This document shows positions 25,285 through 58,398 of a DNA stretch of 64,000 nt, one piece after another (positions within the stretch are counted from its first letter, which is position 1; each line of letters starts with the position of its first letter). The stretch comes from Channa striata (lineage: Eukaryota; Chordata; Actinopteri; Anabantiformes; Channidae). Made by a program: the position numbers and the translations under genes. Below the pieces are notes generated by a model that had not been told where the DNA came from, searched no databases, and was given only the letters and a program-made list of their open reading frames with translations. The stretch lies in assembly GCA_033026295.1 (NCBI GenBank), contig CM065189.1, forward strand, positions 13,025,203 to 13,089,202, in the 5' to 3' direction.

Positions 25285-28200
25285 ATGAAAGTGTCCAGCA
25301 TCGACTGCCGGCGTCTGAGGAAAATCCTCCGGAAGGAGTGTGGAAGCTGCCTTATTGTGGACTGTCGGCCGTTTTTGTCCTTCACCAACTCCAACATCAA
25401 AGGCTCCGTTAACGTCAATCTCAACTCAGTGGTGGTCCGGAGGTCCCGAGGAGGACCGGTGCCTCTGCAGTTTGTCATCCCGGACGAGAAAGCCCTGTTT
25501 CGGCTTCGGGAGGGGAGCATATCGGCGGTGGTCGCCGTGGATGACCGGACGTCCCACTGGCAAAAGCTGAAAAAGGACAGTGTAGCACAAATAGTAATAA
25601 ACACCCTGTCACATCTCGCGAGCGGGGCAAACATCTGTTTCCTGAAAGGTGAGGAAGCTGGACAATCAAACTGTTTTAATCCACAGAGATGAAAATGATT
25701 CGCACAGGCCACTTTCGAAGCAAACTTCAGCACGTCTTTATACGACAAGTTCCTCTGAAAGTAGATTTTTTTCCGCTTGTCCAGTCCACAGCTGATCTGT
25801 GGTCCCACACGCTGATTTGGCCCGACGTTCCCCTTCCAGTTTTACCGGGTTACGGACCGGTCCTCTATGTCCACTACGTCCACTGCCCTCCGCCACCGTA
25901 ACGGTCCGGGCTGGGCAGTTTCGGGCTTCAGTGCCCGAGGAGAGTTGGGCCGGGGCGCTGAAACTAAAGCAGTCCAGGCTCCACTATAGCTGATTGTACT
26001 GATGTCAATATTTATATAAATATTCTCATTAATTTTATTCATTTTACCACCATAAACGAATGTTTGGTTACACATTTTGGCTATAAATAAATTCCGGCCT
26101 GTGTTAAGCGAAGCGGCTATTTTTTACGCACTTCTTGGGGAAATAAACGTCCTGCTGCGTGCGTCAACGGATGAGTCAGTGCGGGAGAAGCGCAGGCAAA
26201 TCGCTGGTGCAAAGACTTTCATTGATAAATTATAGAAGTTATTCCCCTAATCCCGTCAGGTTGTGATAAGGCGCTGATACACATCCATTTCCGACTGTCA
26301 CCTCTGCGTCGTCAGGATGTTGGCCTAAAAGGATTACCGGTCCTTCTACTGCCGACTCTTGTAATTAATTACGTGCTTATAATCAGTTATAAATGTCATA
26401 ATCCTGCTAAGGCTGTTTCATAAACGGTGGCATTTCACAAGTTGTGAGTGTGTGTGTCAGGAGGGCAGAGGTGACCTATTCTGAGCTGATTTATCACGAC
26501 GTGTTTTTTCACCGTTTCTCCCCTTTTGCACAGGAGGATACGAGAACTTCCACTCTCAATACCCTGAACTGTGCACTGAGGTGAAAACCATTGACCAGAG
26601 CGGAACTGAAACCGAGAAAAGAGTCAGCAGCCACAGCGAGAAGCTTTCTCACCACAAACCAGATTATGATCAGGTATGGAAACACCCTTATAGCACTTCC
26701 CACTCTTTCTCTAACACAGCCACAAAGCACATGATCATTAGTCTAAAAGAAAGAAACCACATGCAAACCCTGCTGACATCAGAGAGACTTATATTTGGCA
26801 TCAGCCCATAAAAAAAATATTCTCAGCATACATATGGTATTCTCTGACCTTCGCTGCTCCCCAGCCAGCTCAAAAAGGGTAGGGACCGCTCACTGATGCC
26901 CTGACATTGGGACACCCAATAGAGAAAAACGCTCTTTCATCTATGACATTTCTTCTATCTCCTCTGCTGCCCAAATAAAAGGCGTTTGGCACCTTCACGT
27001 CACACAGAACCCCTCGATTGTGCCTGGTGTTCTCGTATTGTGGGTTATTTCACAGTTTTACTCTGTGTGTATTTTCTCAGAATTGCATTAGGTCACTGCA
27101 GATGCATGAAAGCTAGAGGTTGTGTATTTTGTCTTATTAGGAGGCTGTGTGTCATAGATTCTGGTCCTTATCTGCTTGCCTGATGTATTTGTTTTTTCAT
27201 TCCTTTCTCTCTCAGGGTAAACCTGTAGAGATCCTGCCTTTCCTCTACCTCGGTAGTGCCTACCATGCCTCCAGACAGGACTATCTCAGTGACCTTCACA
27301 TCACAGCCTTGCTTAATGTGTCGCGGAGGGACCTGCAACCGGCTAAGGGTCACTATGACTACAAGTGGATCCCAGTAGAGGACAGCCACATGGCTGACAT
27401 CAGCTCACACTTCCAGGAGGCCATAGAATTTATTGGTGAGTTGGACTGTCTGGATGAAACACTTCTTTTACTTGAATTTTCATTCAAACATTTGGGTCAG
27501 GATGGTGGTTTTCTGTTTAGTGATCCGGTAAAGTAGCTGATGCACTTGGTTTAGTAGGTATTTCACTTACTTAAACCAGCTAGGGAGGCAAATAGAAACT
27601 ATGTTGCCAAGATGGAATCTTTTCCTGGAATAACATCAACTCCAGTGTCAGTATATTTACACGTCAACATCACCTAAAGGAGTCTCAAATATATCTGAGC
27701 TGAGTTAGACAGACACCTATACATAGGTGTTTATTTTTGAAAAACCTCTTCAAATAAGCGCACCCTCTTTATCGCTGCCTCATCCTGCCATTCACAAATA
27801 GAAAGCTATAAGAGACCAAGCCGTAATCAGTTTAACTTGATTGCCTGCCTCCAATCCCCCACTAACATACGCAGCCTTCCTTGATTCAGGATTTGCTCAC
27901 TTCCCCCGTCCCCTTTCGACCTCCATCCCTCTATTCCTCTCCCCATCTTAACTTGAAAAGACGCTCCCATTCCGTCACCGCCTCCCAGGCCTAATCTCTG
28001 ACGGGTGTGGCCAGAGTGAGCTGTCCATGTTTAGAAATGGTGGGGTGGAGGATGTTCAGGGCTGACTAACACCCTCTCTCTCTCTTTCCCTCACACACGC
28101 ACATGCGGCAACCGGAATACACACACACACACACACATTGGTTAGGTGGAGGATAAAAGCCAACTGATTGACACACAGAGAGAAAGCACAGTTACTGCTT

Positions 28201-30083
28201 ATTTACAGGTGGACCTAAGAACAGCAGAGCAGTGAATGTGTTTCAGAAGAGGAACAAGTGTGTGGGAGAGGAGAGAGGTGCTGGATAATAGCGGCAGCAG
28301 CAGCAAATGATATACACAATGTGCTGGTAGCTATTTATAGTCAGGTATAACCAAGGACAAAGCTCACCCACAAGCAGCTTGGCTGACCAGCATTAGGTAG
28401 CTGCTATTGTTGGTATTGTGCATTGTTTGGGGATGCAGCCTACATTTAGAGTGTCTTTCAATAAGCCCGTCTATTGCATAAGACAGGAAATGATTCCAGG
28501 GCCAGGTTTAGCCTACATTCAGGGAGGTCTACCAAAATTCATCAATCATGCCAAGTGATTAGAAACGTAGCGTACACAAATCCTCGCTGAGCTTCCTCTG
28601 GCCCTTACAAGAAAATCAGTCACCAGTCACCCTCTGACCTGACGATGTACAGTTGGGGAGGAGGTAATAAATATGTGTACAGCTTTTTGAGCGTGTCATA
28701 ACATTTTTTAGCAAATGAGGCGCATCGGATGAGATCGGCCATTAAAGCAACCAACGCTGCTGCTGTCATTCCTTTTATCACCACGTTTCCCTCTTGTTGC
28801 ATCCTCCACTTCAGATGGGAGCTGGGTGATTCATTTATGTGGTTTAACAAGGATCAGAGCAGTCAGAAATCACAGTTGTTCCCCTGCAGTGGCTCTCAGG
28901 GCCAGGCGGAAGTGGCACTGAATGTTTCTATTTAACTGAGAAAGTGACAGAGAGTTGTGTAGGTGTTTGCAGTGGCTTTTACCAACAAAGTGTCCGTGGG
29001 TATATTAATCCTATGGGACAGACAGAGAAGGAGACACATAGTTGCTCACACTAGTTCTAAGAATATGCTTAACCCTGAAATGTGTCATAAGCAGCACTTC
29101 TAGAGATGAAAAAATAGATTGTTTTGTAGGGAAAAAAACAGATAAGTGGATAGCAGTGCTGCAGCTTTAAATCTGAACACACCCAGCGGCACCCCAGAGC
29201 AGTAGTAGAAAGTCTAATGCACAGCTGTGCTCCATGAATCACACAAGACTCAAAAGTGCGTGTGTGTGCACAAATCAAATTGGTAGGGTAAAGGATGTTA
29301 CTGCTTATCCTACTGTTTCCTGAAAACGAGGGTAACTGACAGGGATGATGTTCCTGTGTGTTCCCATTGCTGCATGTATATGTGTGCAAGAGGGAGAAAC
29401 AAAGGGAGATAGAAAACTAAAAAGGATGTACAGAAAAGGGCTCAGATTAATTAGTTAGTGAGTGGGATCAAGGAGTAAATAATAATTACACAGTTACAAT
29501 GTGGGTAGTTCACCTTAAACAATTCCAATTCATAAACAAAATAATGAATAAAACCCGTCACAAACCATGGAAAATATTATGTTTGATAAATAATTTTTAA
29601 CATTTGAAAAAATTGTCCCCCCCATTAGACCACATGTCATTTACGTTGGCTTGTTGCCTTCTTCTTTTCTTTCCAGATCACGTGAAGCAATCAGGGGGAA
29701 AGGTCCTGGTCCACTGTGAAGCAGGCATCTCACGCTCACCTACCATCTGCATGGCCTATATTATGAGGACTCAGCAGCTGCGGCTGGATGCAGCCTTTGA
29801 CATCATCAAGCAGCGGCGGGCAGTCATCTCGCCCAACTTCAGTTTCATGGGTCAGCTTCTGCAGTTTGAGTCAGAGGTCCTTTCCATGGCCCCAGTTCAC
29901 ACTGCCACACCTGAACCGGCCACACCCTGCGCCCCAGAGTCTGCCTCGTTTTTTGCCAATGACTTTGCTTCCACCTTTAACACCAAAAACTTTGAGCCAT
30001 CTGTATTCACCCTCCCTACCTCTTGCCTGCAGTCCCCAGTCCATCACCAGTTCAAACTGAGCCCAATAACTGCACTGCCTTAA
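25285..30083 (+). CDS. dusp5: Dual specificity phosphatase 5, nuclear ERK phosphatase (4 exons)
   Basis: The coding exons are 25285-25648, 26534-26673, 27216-27435 and 29677-30083, all with GT-AG introns and frame intact. They total 1131 nt for 376 aa, against 384 in human DUSP5. The enzyme removes phosphate from both Thr and Tyr of activated ERK1/2 in the nucleus. The N-terminal rhodanese/CH2-like domain spans about residues 5-135. It carries the basic docking and nuclear-localisation motif VVVRRSRGG (residues 49-57). The catalytic domain spans about 169-310, with the general acid D224 in WIPVEDSHMADISS and the P-loop HCEAGISRS (C255, R261). The C-terminal tail, from about 315, is Pro/Ser/Thr-rich and weakly conserved. 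The ATG has A at -3. The intron-1 junction in LKGGYENF and the docking motif point to DUSP5 rather than DUSP1, 2 or 4. The neighbouring smc3 agrees with that. Confidence 0.97.
25649..26533 (+). other. dusp5: dusp5 intron 1
   Basis: GT-AG intron of 885 nt, phase 1, splitting the Gly codon of LKGG. It holds no repeat that I recognise. It is relatively GC-rich near exon 1, which is why long open frames appear there on both strands. Confidence 0.9.
26674..27215 (+). other. dusp5: dusp5 intron 2
   Basis: GT-AG intron of 542 nt, phase 0, between YDQ and GKPVEILPF. It separates the substrate-docking half from the catalytic domain. I see nothing else in it. Confidence 0.9.
27436..29676 (+). other. 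dusp5: dusp5 intron 3
   Basis: GT-AG intron of 2241 nt, phase 1, splitting the Asp codon of EFIDHVKQ just before the catalytic P-loop exon. It contains a CT/CA-rich patch at 28076-28137 with a short (AC)n. No gene or clear transposon is seen inside. Confidence 0.9.
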
Positions 30084-30119
30084 ACTGAACTGTGACTGCT
30101 TGTAGTCTTACTTGAAAAG

Positions 30120-30125
30120 AATAAA
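30120..30125 (+). terminator. dusp5: Proximal poly(A) signal of dusp5
   Basis: AATAAA lies only 37 nt after the stop codon, within a run of overlapping ATAAA units. If used it gives a very short 3' UTR without the AU-rich part downstream. It could equally be unused AT-rich sequence. Confidence 0.35.
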
Positions 30126-30367
30126 ATAAAATAATGCTCTCTGTGTGCCTGGTGTTGAAACCAGCAGAGTAGATAAGACGGGAGATCAGCAACCGTAACA
30201 GAGAAGAGGTAACACATTAGTATTTTATGTACTAGCATTTTGAAGCCTTTGTCATCTGGGCAACAGACATTTTATAGGCTACTGTTTTCCTGTCTTATAA
30301 ACTGCAGAGATGAAACAACACAACACAGTGATAAACTGCAATATACATGCCTTAGGTTGATATTGTG

Positions 30368-30419
30368 ATTTATTTGCCCATACAGTGAGGCATTTTAAGC
30401 TAATTTATTTGAACATTTA
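30368..30419 (+). promoter_or_regulatory. dusp5: AU-rich element cluster in dusp5 3' UTR
   Basis: Three ATTTA pentamers (30368-30372, 30403-30407, 30415-30419) lie in a U-rich setting just before the distal poly(A) signal. AU-rich elements of this kind shorten the life of many immediate-early transcripts, which fits a fast feedback phosphatase. Confidence 0.45.
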
Positions 30420-30454
30420 TTTGTTTTTTCAATAATGTGGATGTTAATGTGTTT

Positions 30455-30460
30455 AATAAA
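30455..30460 (+). terminator. dusp5: Distal poly(A) signal of dusp5
   Basis: AATAAA lies 372 nt after the stop and is followed by GT-rich sequence, as expected downstream of a cleavage site. This is the likelier main dusp5 end and leaves about 1.0 kb before the smc3 start codon. Confidence 0.6.
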
Positions 30461-30479
30461 TGTTTTCACCACAAAGTTA

Positions 30480-31483
30480 AAGTTGGCGTTGTTAATTATT
30501 GAAAGATTGTTGGTGGTCCGGACCTAATGACATATTAGTTTCAACAAACAAGACAGAAAACATCAATAAGGACATCAGTGAAAAAAACTGATGTCCATCT
30601 ATGTATCTGTGCATCTCTATATCTGCGTATCTATGGCTCTCAATATCTGGTGTGTGAGAGAGAATATCCTGACAGAACAGGCCTAAATAAAACAGAACAG
30701 ACAACAGTGACACCTGCAGCAATTTTGACTTGAACTTTAAGAGCAGATGCACACAGACAGCTTCGCTTGGATTCATTGCTGTTGGAATGTGAGAAACAAA
30801 GAAAAGTGTCATACACTTGCAGACTAGTATAATGTTAAAGCATTGCTATTTCTATAGGGCATTCGATTTTGGAAATGCAAACCACGGTAAATCTCACACT
30901 AAATACAAAGTAAGGTGGGACTTCATAAAGGCATGATAAAGCATGCAGGATCGTAGTTAACATTAAACTAACAGACACTGCCAGCGGTCGGCAAACCCGT
31001 TCACTTCCTATGCAACTGGTCGCTACTTCGCTCAGTGAACCGCTGTCAACGCTTTTATTCCTTTGGCGCCCAGAACGCAGCCAGCTAGACGGTACCAACT
31101 GGACAAATAGGGAAGTCACGAACAGGCAAATGTGTCAAACGTGTTTTACATGCCACCTCACAGCAAGTAATGGTTCATACATACTATACTATAATTGTCA
31201 TTATTTTTAAAATGATACAACTTCGCATAATTAATACCACTACTACAAATTAGAAAACTGCTAAGAGCCTGTTTTCGCACAATGGTATCGTCCATGCAAT
31301 CCCGCCCCCGCCGCCATTTTCGATGTTATTCTGTTTTGCCACAGAGTGTTTTATCAATCTTGAATGCTTCAGTTTGCAATATAATACTAAATTTGGGTTA
31401 TTAAATTCCCGATTTCTCCAATTTAGTGGAGCGGGGATTTAAACCTCCAAGTTCGGCCAGGAATATACCCTGCGTAAATAGCC
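30480..31483 (+). promoter_or_regulatory. smc3: dusp5-smc3 spacer with smc3 promoter and leader
   Basis: This 1-kb spacer becomes more GC-rich towards smc3. An E2F-type TTTGGCGCC lies at 31062-31070. A GC box (cccgccccc, from 31301) adjoins a YY1-type GCCGCCATTTT at 31310-31320. I see no TATA box. This is the pattern of a housekeeping, cell-cycle-linked promoter and suits a cohesin subunit. The leader probably begins near or after the YY1 motif, about 165 nt before the ATG. Confidence 0.5.
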
Positions 31484-54246
<22,763 letters not shown>

Positions 54247-55385
54247 TAGTCTCCAGCTCTTCATCATTCTTCTCACCGCTCCTCCTCGTCCTATATAGTG
54301 CACTGCATAGCTCTAAGCCTTCCACAGCAGGACCTGTACATGTCACTCAAACTAACAAGCCTTTTTTTACTCTTTCTGTTTAAAATGACCTCACTTCGTC
54401 TACGGGTGGGGCTTTAACTGGATATGCTGTTTTAAAATCACTCTGAAAACCCTACATCCAAATTATTTGCAGTTAAGACTTTTATTTTTCAGGTTGTTAA
54501 AACAAATTTGACAAAAGCAGTCTTTTGGAAAATCTGCAAGTAGGGAGCATCTGTTCCTTCTGTTTTGGGCTTGACAGAAAACAAAACTGTAGTTCTTTTA
54601 CACCAAGAAAACAAAAAAAAAAATCCCCAATTTGTCTGAAGAGGTCCTAAGGACAGCACTGGTTACCACTTCTTCTGTGATGTTTTTTTTATAACAAAAA
54701 ATAGAATTCAGCTGAGTTTTATAATCAGTTGTTTGAAATGAGAAGTGCTGATGATGTTCTCCAAGGTAGCAGCAAAGCTTCACAATCCTTTCGTTAAAAA
54801 AACAAAAATTAAAAAAAAAAACAATGTACCAAACTCATTGTACAGTTGACAGTTTTGATACGATTTAAATGACGACTGTTGGTTTAAAATCTTAAATCCC
54901 AGTGCGGGTGGGGGGGCTGATCTGGGTTTTTCTTTTGAAAAAGAGTTCCTGTTCTCTCTGTATGTATACTCTTGTACTCATGAAAAAGAAATGCTAAAAT
55001 GTATTGGTCATAACCGGCCACAGGCCTTAAACGTTTGATGTTTGTTTTTATGGTTGTTACTGTACTGTGTAATTTCCTATTTGTAGTTCATTTAAATATA
55101 TGAAGGGTTTATTGTAAAACATATATCCATTTTGGAACTCGGAACAGTCTTCTGACTCGACATTTCAAACATAGAAGTGATTCAGGTTTGATCTATTTGG
55201 GGCCTGACATGATTTAATTTCACTAGTTTGCCAAGTTGTAATTAATCTTTTATTTCTCTTATGGATATATTGTTTGGAAGTAAACTCTCATATGTTCCAC
55301 CAAGTTTCAACTCTGCATTTTAAACAATTTTGCTCCTTTTTATGTAATTAGAAAATATAATAAAATAAAAAAGAATAAAAGAATA
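54247..55385 (+). other. smc3: smc3 3' UTR (inferred)
   Basis: About 1.1 kb from the TAA stop to a cluster of poly(A) signals. It is U-rich with several A-runs (54609, 54805-54821). The extent is inferred from the signals only. Confidence 0.55.
55359..55379 (+). terminator. smc3: Poly(A) signal cluster of smc3
   Basis: Overlapping AATAAA hexamers at 55359-55364 and 55374-55379, among further ATAAA repeats, are the first strong cluster after the smc3 stop. They are followed by a U/GU-rich stretch (ttgttgctgtt). Confidence 0.55.
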
Positions 55386-55419
55386 AAAATTACGCTATTG
55401 TTGCTGTTACCATCATTGA

Positions 55420-55435
55420 CCACTAGGTGGTGCTG
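55420..55435 (+). promoter_or_regulatory. CTCF-like motif downstream of smc3
   Basis: CCACTAGGTGGTGCTG fits the core CTCF pattern (CCA-S-YAG-R-K-GGC-R-C) with one mismatch (T for C in GGC). It lies about 40 bp past the smc3 poly(A) cluster. Strength and occupancy cannot be judged by eye. Confidence 0.45.
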
Positions 55436-58082
55436 TGTTACTAATACCTAACATTCTCCCATGGTTCTGTCACTGTCTATACAGAGAAAATGTCTGTCCA
55501 GGAAGGTGGAACATTATAAATGATGGAAGTGCAGGAACAGTTAAGAACAGAAGAAACCATAAACAGCACAGTTCAAAACAAACGAAGCTGTGTTGAACTT
55601 TATTAATACACATCAGCTTTGTATTAAGGTTCCAGTTTCCAGCACATATGGTCACATACTGGTACTTTTCAGTATATTAGTTTATATAGTAGTGTGTGTG
55701 TGTGTGTATTGTTTTCCTTGTGTATCCCCACCAAACTGACCTACAGTAAGATGGTCAATTAAAATTCAGGTACCTATCCACAGCAGCTTTGCATTCGGTA
55801 TCAGGCTTGGCAACTGTCTGTCATCAATGCCATATGTGTCTCACATGGAGCAGTTATTTTTTTTGTGTTTGATAAAATTGATCCTGTCCAATTACTGCGT
55901 CCCCGGGGATATCCCACATGTTATATAAGGCGTGCTTGTCATTCTAGTATAACATCGCCTTTCCCTGACGGCGTATCTGAAAGATCGTGACCTCCTGAGA
56001 TGGATTTGTAGGTCCCTGTTGTAACAGCACAGGCCTCCAGAGCATTCAGCAGGACTTGCTTGGTGTCTTACATCACAGCTCTTTTAACCCTGAAGGCAGA
56101 GCACCAACAAATACTTAGGACAAATAAGAATTGTACTTCACTGTATGACACTATTCTATCATGAGGTGAGTACATTTGGATAGTTTTTCTTTGTCAGCTT
56201 CTGTTAGATGAAAAATTGTTTTACTGAAAACTGGGCCTGCTGAATTTTAAAAACTGCTGCTTCTCCTCACACGTGTTTACGGTTATGCTTTCCTCCACAA
56301 CTAATTCACACCTGTGAAGTAAAAAAACAGAAATAACTTCTCGCCCCACAGCTTCTTACTCCTTTAGATATTCTCCTGCAGGTATTAAATTTACATTAAT
56401 ATTTTGACACTCTTGAGTGTGAATAACACTATATTTATACTGCTATATAATGGGATTATGCCACCTTTTCAATCCTGTTTGTTAGGATTTAATTAACAAA
56501 ACTACTCGTCGTCTGGAAGAGGGCCTCAGCAGCCTGAAAACATGATGCAGGACAGCTTGTTTTTTATAGCACCTTCCAACAACAGCATTTAAGGTGATTT
56601 ACATAATATGTAAAAAGATATTTGGGTATGACTATACAGTTTAAAGAAACTTCAAAGTCAAAACAAACCCAGACCAAGATGCCACAGTGTTTACCTTGTA
56701 GCCAAATATTCAACTTTGTTGTTTTCATAGCCTGCATGTGGATTTATTACCCAAAATACATGTTTCCTAATTTCATTCCATTTGAACAACACTACTTGCA
56801 AATTTGATTCGTTTAAATTAAATAAATAAGAATAAAAAAAACAGGTGCCAACATATCACCCATGAGCCTAGTGCAATACTGACAGCACACCTCATCTCTG
56901 TGGCTCGGGCCTGCCAGCTGAGAGCAGATCTGTTGCTCCGCGTGCCACATATTAACATTCCTTTATACGATCTGTCACCAAGTCAGCTGACAGATGACGA
57001 GGGTCGGGAAGACCTACGATTCGTCCCACTGCCAGTGCGCTCTACAGATTTCAGTTCATCTGAATCCTTCTGTAGCAACATCTGTCGTCTTTTATAAGTG
57101 TAATGCGTTCAAAAAGAAAAGGTTACGCTTGAGCTGACCGTTTTCAGTAATACTGAAGCGCTAGTGTCGAAACCCACATTCATAGTATTTCTTTTAAAAT
57201 CTGCAACTCACATTTCAATTTGCACTTTTCTGTGTCTTTACCCTGGACGTATACAAAGAACTCCTTTTTTAGAAAAATGGTTTAGTCACGGGTTATTTCA
57301 TTAAAATATTTCTGCCCTTACTTTCTGTGACAATGTTGCATTGTAACTTCATATACTTTCATTTTGTTATATTCATTTAATTTATTCAGTTACTTGTCTT
57401 TGTGTTTTAGAAATTTAATGTGCCTACTTTTTTTGCCTGATATTGAGGAACAACATTTCAATTCACTGTATGTCTCACATGTGGAATGACAAAACTTCTG
57501 AAATATATTGTGACTCAAACATTTTCAATTTCACAAATTTCCTCCGGCCAGATATTTTAATTCATAGTTTCCCCCCGGGACAAGTCAAAAACAATTTATT
57601 AATCACAATATCTTTGTTTACGTGTCCTTGAAAACCACGACAGGGAGCCAGCATGGACGTTACCTTGGCTCCGAAACTGAAGCAGCAATCGTTAATTTTT
57701 ATTATTTCCACCTGTGCTTTTCCTAACGTGGCATGTCAAAAGGTCAAACATCTCAAAGTTCAACACGCTAGATGGCAAGTTCGCCATAGGCTACTTAGTA
57801 AACTTGTAAGTTTTGCTCTTATACTAGACTGCGCCTTAATCTTTGCATGTTAGAGGCTTTATTCAATGAGAATAATGTGTTTTGTTTTATATCAAAAAAA
57901 GTTTTGACAATCTTTACAGCTAGTTGAAAACCAACTGGATGCCGTTTAGTTAGTGTTGTACTGTTCAAAAAGTAGTTGGAAGATGTTAGAATTATTTGTC
58001 TTCAGGAATGTCTTTCGTTCCTAGTAATAACCTTTTGTTCAATTATTATCATTTAATTTTAATGTAAAATCCTCCACATATT
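55436..58082. other. Intergenic DNA with one unexplained open segment
   Basis: The stretch is mostly AT-rich. At about 56830-57097 on the + strand one frame stays open with protein-like composition (for example LRADLLLRVPHINIP and LTDDEGREDLRFVPLP). It has no ATG and I recognise no family. It could be a pseudogene or transposon piece, or chance. Confidence 0.35.
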
Positions 58083-58140
58083 AAGATAAGGTACAATATT
58101 ATTGATTCCACAGTGGGGAAGTTCCACCTTTCCAGCAGTG
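58083..58140. repeat. Retroelement-tail-like fragment
   Basis: 'attattgattccacagtggggaagttcc' resembles the dispersed fish sequence 'ctttattgatccc.gtggggaaattc', which I associate with LINE 3' ends. It is short and unclassified. Confidence 0.35.
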
Positions 58141-58379
58141 GAAAAAACAAGTATCAGATATTGCACTTCACTGTAAACAGTAACAAAAGTTGCATAACAG
58201 ACATTAAAGTTACTTCAATAACATCCAAACACAAAAATATATTATGTAATTTATCTGTAATTTCCTGAAATGTTAATGAAAGTGTTTTTTACGTATTCTC
58301 AGACTAAACCATCACTTTCTGTCTTGCCTGGCATCTTGCCCTTAATCGACAGAAAAAAAAACACCAATGTTGTCAATAA

Positions 58380-58398
58380 CCCCCCCCCCCCCCCCCCC
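58380..58398. repeat. C19 homopolymer
   Basis: Nineteen consecutive C bases followed by a CT-rich stretch. Such a run is rare and easily miscounted in sequencing, so its true length is uncertain. Confidence 0.85.

Noticed and set aside
25125..25808. 227-codon minus-strand open frame
   Set aside because: It lies opposite GC-rich dusp5 exon 1, matches no family I know, and is explained as the shadow of the coding strand.
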